Made by a program: the position numbers and the translations under genes. From the NCBI GenBank assembly GCA_021772355.1, contig JAJFMB010000179.1, forward strand, positions 1-5,964: 5,964 nt of DNA, read 5' to 3'. The notes under the pieces were generated by a model that searched no databases, was not told the origin of the DNA, and worked only from the letters and a program-made list of their open reading frames with translations. This DNA is from Chlamydiota bacterium (GTDB lineage: Bacteria > Chlamydiota > Chlamydiia > Chlamydiales > JAJFMB01). Shown here in pieces: positions 1 to 5,171 of this stretch (within the stretch, counting starts at the first letter, position 1; every line of letters starts with the position of its first letter).

Positions 1-227
1 TCTCTTTCCCCTGTCACCTCTTCATCGGTGAGGCTTGAGAGCTTTATGACTTTATCCTCGGGATAGCCCACTGAAACAGCCTGGGATTCTGCTGTGGCAA
101 TCGCAATCAGGCGGTAATCGATTCCTTCTTCATTTAACTCATTAAGGGCTCCTTTGAAGGCTTGTGTTTCTCCCATGTCGTAGCAAATGGCGACTATTGG
201 AACTGTAGAAGGGTCGGGATTAAACAT
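1..227 (-). CDS. N-terminal part of an unrecognised protein, runs off the left edge
   Basis: An open frame of 75 complete codons starts with ATG at 227-225 and reaches the window edge without a stop. It begins MFNPDPSTVPIVAICYDMGE and continues with an amphipathic helix, a second strand (YRLIAIAT) and a third element around GYPEDKVIKLSSL. The pattern of hydrophobic strand, helix and hydrophobic strand resembles the start of a Rossmann-type or GT-B-like domain, but I do not recognise the family and assign no function. The start is supported by AAAGG (236-240) 8 nt upstream of the ATG and by an extended -10 promoter about 20 nt further up. The gene diverges from the operon that begins at 369. 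Codon use and amino-acid composition look ordinary for a real gene. Confidence 0.8.
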   Translation of the reverse strand, partial: MFNPDPSTVPIVAICYDMGETQAFKGALNELNEEGIDYRLIAIATAESQAVSVGYPEDKVIKLSSLTDEEVTGER

Positions 228-252
228 GGATTTTACCTTTATAATTGATTAA

Positions 253-261
253 ATTATACCA
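253..261 (-). promoter_or_regulatory. Extended -10 promoter for the left-edge gene
   Basis: On the minus strand the sequence reads TGGTATAAT, a perfect TATAAT hexamer (258-253) preceded by the TGn extension (261-259). The -35 region 16-18 nt upstream is AT-rich and does not match TTGACA, as is usual where an extended -10 carries recognition. The predicted transcript start is near 246-247, giving a leader of about 20 nt that contains the AAAGG ribosome binding site. Confidence 0.65.
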
Positions 262-317
262 CTGAAATGTTTAGATTTTATTAAGAAATGGATATCTTTG
301 TGGACCAAGCTCAAGCA

Positions 318-339
318 TTTGCGACTTTCAAGTTGCAAA
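318..339. promoter_or_regulatory. Imperfect palindrome, possible operator
   Basis: The arm TTTGCGACT (318-326) is the reverse complement of AGTTGCAAA (331-339) except for one G:T position, with a 4-nt centre (TTCA). No T-run follows the stem on either strand, so it does not look like an intrinsic terminator. It lies 29 bp upstream of the first operon gene and its right arm contains the TTGCAA that could serve as that operon's -35 box. It could therefore be a regulator binding site. The regulator is unknown. Confidence 0.35.
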
Positions 340-361
340 AAACATGACTTCGCGAGATAGT
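333..361 (+). promoter_or_regulatory. Weak candidate promoter for the three-gene operon
   Basis: TTGCAA (333-338) and GATAGT (356-361) each match the sigma70 consensus at four of six positions and are separated by 17 nt. Transcription would start at about 368, just before the ATG at 369, so the message would be leaderless or nearly so. This agrees with the absence of any Shine-Dalgarno sequence before that ATG. No better plus-strand promoter is evident between 228 and 368. Confidence 0.3.
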
Positions 362-368
362 TCCTTTA

Positions 369-731
369 ATGATGCTTAAATTATTTCATTATCCCAAATG
401 CAGCACTTGTCGGAAGGCAAAAAGTTTTTTGCAGCAGAACAAGATCTCATTTGAAGAGGTTGATATCAAACTGCATCCTCCAAGCTTTTCCGAGCTTGAG
501 CAAATGTTAAAGCTGCAAGGCGCTGAGTTGCGCCGACTATTCAACACTTCAGGACTAGAGTACCGAAAGCTTAATCTTAAAGAACGGTTGTCAGAAATGG
601 CGCCAAAAGAGGCTCTAACACTGCTATCTCAGAATGGAATGTTGATAAAACGTCCTATTCTACTTTCGAAAGAGGTGGCGTTATTGGGCTTTAAAGAAGA
701 ACAATGGAAACACAATCTGATCAATGACTGA
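369..731 (+). CDS. ArsC/Spx-superfamily thioredoxin-fold protein (YusI-like)
   Basis: A 120-residue cytosolic protein of the arsenate reductase/Spx superfamily, close in layout to Bacillus YusI and of normal length. Seen directly: the N-terminal strand leading into YPKCSTCRKAKSF, with a CxxC pair at residues 11 and 14; FNTSGLEYRKLNL at 58-70; and GMLIKRPI at 90-97, whose Arg95 corresponds to the anion-binding arginine of ArsC-type proteins. The hallmark GFKE follows at 107-110. Family members are either glutaredoxin-dependent reductases or, for true Spx/MgsR, RNA-polymerase-binding regulators. The FNTSG and GMLIKRP blocks fit the YusI-type branch, whose substrate is not established, so arsenate reduction should not be assumed. 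The frame opens with ATG ATG; an in-frame stop at 345-347 limits the start to 369 or 372, and no Shine-Dalgarno sequence favours either. It is the first gene of the operon, and its stop overlaps the next start by 8 nt. Confidence 0.88.
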   Translation: MMLKLFHYPKCSTCRKAKSFLQQNKISFEEVDIKLHPPSFSELEQMLKLQGAELRRLFNTSGLEYRKLNLKERLSEMAPKEALTLLSQNGMLIKRPILLSKEVALLGFKEEQWKHNLIND

Positions 732-2733
732 CGCGATTTTTCTTCCAGATATTGTTATTATTTTCGCGCTAGCTATCGTTGTTATTCTGATTTGCGATCG
801 CCTGCGCCTTCCCACTATTGTTGGTTTTCTTGTCACCGGCATTCTGTCTGGACCGCAAGGTTTAAAACTCATTGACAACATGAAAGAAGTGCATCAATTA
901 GCTGAAATTGGCGTGGTGCTCTTGCTTTTTAAAATTGGCATGAAGCTCTCTGTGTCCAAGATAGCCCAATTTAAACGTTTCTTCTTTTTGGGTGGTCCCT
1001 TACAAGTCGTATTAACCATATGTGCAGGATTTGGTGTAGCACAACTTTTGCATAGGCCTATAGGGGAATCAATTTTTTTGGGCTGCTTACTCTCTTTAAG
1101 TAGTACGGCAATTGTCTTAAAGATCATGGAAGATAGGGGTGAGTCATCCACCCCGCAAGCTAAAGTGATGTTGGGGATTTTGATCTTTCAAGATATTGCA
1201 GCAGTTTTGATGATGTTGGCTACACCCCACTTTGCCAGGATTGACATCCATCAATTTGATTTATCTTTTATATGGCCAATCACAAAAGGCTTACTCGTTT
1301 TAATGATTGCTTTTTTTAGCGCAACACGGATTGTTCCCCGGTTGCTCTACTACATTGCAAGGTCCCAACATCGAGAACTTTTTCTTTTAACGATCCTCAG
1401 TATTTGTTTTGGCGTGGCTTGGCTTGCTTCCAGCGTTGGATTGTCGCTAGCGCTAGGAGCTTTTTTGGCAGGTCTTATTATTGCTGAGTCTGAGTACAGC
1501 ACCGAGGCTATCGGCGGTATTATCCCTTCGCAAGAAGTGTTCACTAGTTTTTTCTTTGTTTCGATTGGGATGCTGTTTAACGTGACATTCTTTTTGGAGC
1601 ATCCGTTTGAGACATTCGCTGTAACGATAGGAGTTCTCATTTTAAAATTTGGTTTGATTTCGCTTGTTACGATCTTTTTAGGGATGCCTATGCGCGTTGC
1701 TATCTTAGCGGGGATGGGGCTGAGTCAGATTGGTGAGTTTTCATTTGTGTTGATGCGCTTCGGTATCGATGCCGGTCTTGGATCCGCTTATCATTACCAA
1801 TTATTTCTGGCAGTTTCAGTCATTACGATGGCCCTAACCCCTTTACTGATTTTTGTCTCTCCTTTTGTCGCTCAGTGGATGCTGCGCCTGCCCTTGCCCG
1901 TGCGTTTAAAAGCGGGTTTCAGCCCATTAAAAACGCAAAAAGCTCCAGAAGCAAAGCGGGATCATGTGATCATCGTTGGTTTCGGTTTTAACGGTCGTCA
2001 CCTCGCCCATGCAGCAAAAGAAGCGAATATCCCTTACGTTATTTTAGAAGTTAGCGCCGATATCGTTCGTGAAGAAAAGAAAAAGGGAGAGCCTATTCTT
2101 TTTGGAGACGCCACGCATGACACCGTGTTAAATCATGTTAATATTGGGGATGCACGGGTTTTAGCAATTGTTGTTAACGATCCAATAGCCTCAAGGCGTA
2201 TTGCGATGCATGCAAGACAGATAAACCCCTCTATCGATATCATCACAAGAACACGCTATGTTAGTCAAATGCCGCAGATGTATCGCGCGGGAGCAAATGT
2301 TGTTGTTCCGGATGAATTTGGAGCTTCAGTTGAAATCTTCAGTCACGTCTTACAGAAATATGATGTCCCATCTGAACAGATTGAGAAAAGCATCAATGAG
2401 ATCCGCGAGGAAGGGTTTCAGGTTGTGCGTCATTTATTTTATAAAGAGAAGCAGAAAGAGGAAGTGCATTTAAAAATTGCCGACGCTCTCGTTACGACAT
2501 TGCATATTAATACGCACTCTCCTTTGGTTGGTAAGACGCTCGAACAGTCTGATTTGAAGAATAAATATGGAATTAAAGTCATGCTAATCGGACGAGAAGA
2601 GGAGCATTTAATGCCAGTTGAATCAAAGACGCGCTTTCTCGCTCATGATGTCTTGGTTGTTATCGGCTCAAAAGATGGTCTTGCTCATGCCGCCGAAGAG
2701 ATCCAAACTGCTACTAAAAGTGATGCTAAATGA
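724..2733 (+). CDS. CPA2-family monovalent cation:proton antiporter with RCK domain (KefB/KefC type)
   Basis: A 669-residue inner-membrane transporter expected to exchange K+ or Na+ for H+. Residues about 5-390 form a Na+/H+-exchanger domain with roughly 12-13 hydrophobic segments. Within it are the signature SLSSTAIVLKIMEDRGE (124-140) and the FQD motif, whose Asp157 is the expected ion/proton-coupling acid. A soluble RCK/TrkA-N module follows at about 413-530: a Rossmann nucleotide-binding loop GFGFNG (419-424), an acidic Glu442 ending strand 2, and GDAT (461-464). A TrkA-C-like domain occupies about 585-660. This order is that of KefB/KefC proteins, whose activity is gated by glutathione adducts and nucleotides in E. 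coli; whether that applies here is unknown, and no KefF/KefG-like partner gene is visible. An unusual Lys70 sits in the conserved LLLFxIG segment. The ATG overlaps the upstream gene by 8 nt with only a weak, distant GGAAA, so coupling is likely. The TGA overlaps the next ATG (ATGA). Confidence 0.93.
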   Translation: MTDAIFLPDIVIIFALAIVVILICDRLRLPTIVGFLVTGILSGPQGLKLIDNMKEVHQLAEIGVVLLLFKIGMKLSVSKIAQFKRFFFLGGPLQVVLTICAGFGVAQLLHRPIGESIFLGCLLSLSSTAIVLKIMEDRGESSTPQAKVMLGILIFQDIAAVLMMLATPHFARIDIHQFDLSFIWPITKGLLVLMIAFFSATRIVPRLLYYIARSQHRELFLLTILSICFGVAWLASSVGLSLALGAFLAGLIIAESEYSTEAIGGIIPSQEVFTSFFFVSIGMLFNVTFFLEHPFETFAVTIGVLILKFGLISLVTIFLGMPMRVAILAGMGLSQIGEFSFVLMRFGIDAGLGSAYHYQLFLAVSVITMALTPLLIFVSPFVAQWMLRLPLPVRLKAGFSPLKTQKAPEAKRDHVIIVGFGFNGRHLAHAAKEANIPYVILEVSADIVREEKKKGEPILFGDATHDTVLNHVNIGDARVLAIVVNDPIASRRIAMHARQINPSIDIITRTRYVSQMPQMYRAGANVVVPDEFGASVEIFSHVLQKYDVPSEQIEKSINEIREEGFQVVRHLFYKEKQKEEVHLKIADALVTTLHINTHSPLVGKTLEQSDLKNKYGIKVMLIGREEEHLMPVESKTRFLAHDVLVVIGSKDGLAHAAEEIQTATKSDAK

Positions 2734-3668
2734 GTAAATTTCCCGGTGCGCTTGAATTACCGGATGCTATCCCGGAAGCGCGGAAAAAACGGGAGCGCAA
2801 CCTCGTTCGCGCAGCCGCATGGGGAATTGGGATTCGCGCAAGCATTGTCATCTTTGAACTTTTCGGTGTCTATTTCTTCGGTAGTCACGCTCTGTTGATG
2901 GATGCTCTTGCAAGCTTTATTGATATTCTGACAACTATTGCGCTAATCATATGCATAAAGCTTGCCGAGCGGCCACCAGATCATGACCATCCCTTTGGAC
3001 ATGGGCGTTACGAGCCATTAGCAGGAGCATTGCTTGGTCTGTTCTTGGCAGCGATAGGGGCTTGGATGGTTGCCAGACACTCCTTTAACCTCACCGATGA
3101 CATTGACCACTCTATCAGTCCGTTTGTATGGGTGTTTCCGTTTGTCGCTCTAATTTTATTAGAGATCAGTTATCGAACCGTCATGTATGTCGCCAAAAAG
3201 GAAAATAGTCCTGCCTTGGCAACAGATGCCATTCACTACCGTATTGATGCAGTGACGAGTTTGTTTGCGGCAATTGTGCTTATCGCAGCTGTCTTCTATC
3301 CTAAATGGGGTGGTTTTTGCGATGACATTGGAGCCTTAGCAATCAGTATCTTAATGATTATCTTAGGAGTACTCGCTGCTAAGGATAATTTCTACCAGCT
3401 TTTGGATAGTCCTCCCGAGAAACAATATTTTCAACGGGTAAGAGAGGCTTCTCTCCGCGTTCCTGGGGTGAGAGACACCGAAAAACTGCGCATGCAGCGC
3501 TATGGTCCCGATGCACATGTCGATATCGATATTGAGGTTGATCCTCACCTAACAGTGGAAGCGGCGCATAAAATCAGCCAACACGTCCGGATCGAAATCC
3601 AAAAAGAGTGGCCTGCCGTCCGAGATGTCACCGTTCACATCGAACCCTTCTATGAAAACGATCATTAA
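2730..3668 (+). CDS. Cation diffusion facilitator (CDF) family divalent metal transporter
   Basis: A 312-residue inner-membrane efflux protein of the CDF family (FieF/YiiP-like), normal length, expected to export a divalent metal such as Zn, Fe, Mn or Co in exchange for protons. A basic cytosolic tail (1-28) is followed by about six membrane segments: roughly 30-50, 52-78, 97-115, 130-152, 172-190 and 197-217. Seen motifs are DHDHPFGHGRYEPLAG (84-99), matching the loop that holds a second metal site in YiiP, and HxxxD (His169, Asp173) in TM5. The C-terminal dimerisation domain (about 228-307) ends in VTVHIEP. In TM2 the expected H/DxxxD is A61xxxD65, so one primary-site ligand is missing; metal specificity cannot be read off the sequence. 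It is the last operon gene, coupled to the antiporter by a 4-nt ATGA overlap and with little Shine-Dalgarno signal of its own. Its stop lies 17 bp from the stop of the convergent next gene. Confidence 0.92.
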   Translation: MSKFPGALELPDAIPEARKKRERNLVRAAAWGIGIRASIVIFELFGVYFFGSHALLMDALASFIDILTTIALIICIKLAERPPDHDHPFGHGRYEPLAGALLGLFLAAIGAWMVARHSFNLTDDIDHSISPFVWVFPFVALILLEISYRTVMYVAKKENSPALATDAIHYRIDAVTSLFAAIVLIAAVFYPKWGGFCDDIGALAISILMIILGVLAAKDNFYQLLDSPPEKQYFQRVREASLRVPGVRDTEKLRMQRYGPDAHVDIDIEVDPHLTVEAAHKISQHVRIEIQKEWPAVRDVTVHIEPFYENDH

Positions 3669-3685
3669 AACCCGGGGTAGAACCC

Positions 3686-4501
3686 TTAAACCAGCCTCAC
3701 TTTGTTCAAAGAACCTGTGGCAATAAGCTGTTGCAGCTCTTTCAGAGGTTTTTCTTGAACGAGACCCCGGTCTATGATGTAGTCGGAAACATTGATGTGA
3801 TTGTAGCCCCCGTCAGTCCATGAAGCTTCCTTAGTATACCTTTGAAAGAAAGTTTGAACAGCTGGTGCTCCGCATTTTTTTGCCCGGATCGCTATGCCAG
3901 GTCTGCCGTGTAGTTCGGTAAACCTCATTACGGGTGCGGACATGTCTGTTGGAGAGATATTATCCACATAGTCACTTGTTTCTGAGCGATAATGTTTTTT
4001 AGTGATTGTTAGCTCTGGAAGTTGTTCGTATTTTTCCTTCCCGCCGCAGATTGAAACCATAAAGTTGAAAACATTTTGTATATCATTTAGGTTGGAATAG
4101 CTTGCAAGCAGATCTGCATTATCTATTTTCAATTGTTCAATTTCTTTTTCCATAGACCCAAGCATCTCGCTTACTTTCTGTCTTGATTCACTGGAAGCCG
4201 AAATTTGACTTTTTAAATTGTGTTGCTCCATCGACTTTTGTACATAGAAATTAAAGTGAAGAAGAAACTGGTGGATTTTCGCAAGAAGCCCTGTTTCTTG
4301 TTCCTGTAGGGAGTTGACAACACGACCCAACCACGTTTTGTGGTGAGTATCTAATAAACTCTTATCACTTAAAATTCTTTTATCAAGTTGGAGAAGTTTT
4401 TGTTGTAACGGAACCATATCCCATCTTAGCGATGAATATTTTACCATTACTTTTTCATATTGATAATAATGATCTTGATCCAATTTTAGATTTGTAGTCA
4501 T
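3686..4501 (-). CDS. Uncharacterised coiled-coil protein, paralogue of the gene at the right edge
   Basis: A 271-residue protein that I do not recognise. It has no signal peptide and no convincing membrane segment, so it is probably cytosolic or exported by a route that needs no N-terminal signal. The N-terminal half (about 1-140) is helical with heptad-like stretches (25-50 and 95-135). A compact C-terminal domain (about 144-271) carries VFNFMVSICGGKE (144-156), EQLPELTI (159-166), DYVDNISP (177-184), ELHGRPGIAIRAK (196-208), FFQRYT (218-223) and WTDGG (228-232). It shares all of these with the gene at 5144-5964. The invariant GRPGIAIRAK and QRYT blocks suggest a folded domain with a surface or ligand site, but no catalytic motif is evident. 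The start is well set by AAGGAG 7 nt upstream, and a strong promoter lies just beyond. It converges on the CDF gene with a 17-bp gap and diverges from the DUF2937 gene. Confidence 0.88.
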   Translation of the reverse strand: MTTNLKLDQDHYYQYEKVMVKYSSLRWDMVPLQQKLLQLDKRILSDKSLLDTHHKTWLGRVVNSLQEQETGLLAKIHQFLLHFNFYVQKSMEQHNLKSQISASSESRQKVSEMLGSMEKEIEQLKIDNADLLASYSNLNDIQNVFNFMVSICGGKEKYEQLPELTITKKHYRSETSDYVDNISPTDMSAPVMRFTELHGRPGIAIRAKKCGAPAVQTFFQRYTKEASWTDGGYNHINVSDYIIDRGLVQEKPLKELQQLIATGSLNKVRLV

Positions 4502-4508
4502 TTTTTTT

Positions 4509-4514
4509 CTCCTT
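4509..4514 (-). promoter_or_regulatory. Ribosome binding site fixing the start at 4501
   Basis: The minus strand reads AAGGAG followed by seven A residues and then ATG. This is the best Shine-Dalgarno match in the window and settles the start of the uncharacterised gene. Confidence 0.8.
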
Positions 4515-4530
4515 AATAAAACAATCGATA

Positions 4531-4558
4531 ATTATATTATTAATTATTTTTAAGTCAA
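4531..4558 (-). promoter_or_regulatory. Strong sigma70-like promoter for the 3686-4501 gene
   Basis: On the minus strand TTGACT (4558-4553, five of six matches) and a perfect TATAAT (4536-4531) are separated by 16 AT-rich nt. Transcription should begin near 4524, giving a leader of about 23 nt that includes the AAGGAG. An inverted repeat, ATAATTA (4528-4534) and TAATTAT (4541-4547), overlaps the -10 box and spacer and could be a repressor site, but it is low-complexity sequence. Confidence 0.7.
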
Positions 4559-4582
4559 TAGTTAAGATTTATTGTTTGTCCG

Positions 4583-4611
4583 TTGCTAAAGTGGTTTTTT
4601 AGCGGTTTAAA
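4583..4611 (+). promoter_or_regulatory. Weak candidate promoter for the DUF2937 gene
   Basis: TTGCTA (4583-4588) and TTTAAA (4606-4611) each match consensus at four of six positions with a 17-nt spacer. The predicted start near 4618 leaves a leader of about 35 nt. A small stem with arms GCTAAA (4585-4590) and TTTAGC (4598-4603) lies inside the promoter and may be regulatory or coincidental. An alternative -10, TATATT at 4642-4647, would give a leaderless message and has no clear -35. Confidence 0.3.
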
Positions 4612-4652
4612 AGCTCTTCCATCTCTTTCTAGTTTTGTGTATATATTAGGGT

Positions 4653-5171
4653 ATGATGAAGTGGTTAGGTGAGCTAGTTGATCGCGTTTTTGTTGTGGTT
4701 GGGGCTTTGGTGTTTTGCCAGGGGCCTCTGTTTATTCAGCAGTATACCCAACGCCTCGCTGGACATGTAGATGAGCTACAGCTTCAAATCGATGCGATGC
4801 ATAAAGTTGCCAAAAAGTCCGGGAAGAGCTTTGCTCAATATGTCCAAAAATTTCTCTCAAGTACTGATGTGGATTTTGCAAGCCAAGGCGAGCTTATGCA
4901 GGGAATGCAGACGCGGTTCACACAGCTATCTGATTCTTTAGTCTCTCTCCAACAGGCTAATCTCTTTACGAAACCTTTTGTCTTCCTTAAGCACCTAAAT
5001 TTCGATATCTTCTCCTCCACAATGTGGTCTTTTCAACCGGGGCTGCTTCTCACAGCGGAAGGGCTTCTTTACGCTTTAGTGGGTATGCTATTCGGATACA
5101 GTGCTTTTAGGTTTTTGAAGCTGCTGTTTGGAAGAAGAAAACCTCAAGCTAATCTCACTTCATCCACATGA
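4653..5171 (+). CDS. DUF2937 family membrane protein
   Basis: A 172-residue protein whose layout matches the DUF2937 family, a conserved group of unknown function. Residues about 11-28 form a first membrane segment. It is followed by the family's most typical stretch, QQYTQRLAGHVDELQLQID (29-47), which starts a long helical soluble region up to about 125. A second membrane segment spans about 130-157, starting at LLLTAEGLLYALVGMLFGY, and the protein ends in a short basic and polar tail. Both ends are probably on one side of the inner membrane with the helical region on the other; the basic RR at 161-162 suggests the C-terminus is cytosolic. Two ATGs are adjacent (4653 and 4656). AGGG at 4648-4651 is only 1 nt from the first and 4 nt from the second, so 4656 may be the real start. 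The 3' end overlaps the convergent gene by 28 bp. Confidence 0.85.
   Translation: MMKWLGELVDRVFVVVGALVFCQGPLFIQQYTQRLAGHVDELQLQIDAMHKVAKKSGKSFAQYVQKFLSSTDVDFASQGELMQGMQTRFTQLSDSLVSLQQANLFTKPFVFLKHLNFDIFSSTMWSFQPGLLLTAEGLLYALVGMLFGYSAFRFLKLLFGRRKPQANLTSST

Noticed and set aside
369..731. Calling the first operon gene a proven arsenate reductase
   Set aside because: The CxxC and the FNTSG/GMLIKRP blocks fit the YusI-type branch, and no arsR, arsB or acr3 gene is nearby.
894..1151. Minus-strand open frame inside the antiporter gene
   Set aside because: Fully covered by a clear CPA2 coding sequence; its translation shows no family features and it has no promoter or ribosome binding site.
3669..3685. 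Possible bidirectional terminator between the convergent CDF gene and the uncharacterised gene (GGGT and ACCC arms)
   Set aside because: Only 4 bp of stem with a 3-nt loop and no proper T-run on either strand.
3727..3755. Small hairpins (AGCTG/CAGCT, CTCT/AGAG) followed by five T residues downstream of the CDF gene
   Set aside because: Stems are 4-5 bp, lie in the conserved coding end of the opposite-strand gene and are separated from the operon stop by about 60 nt.
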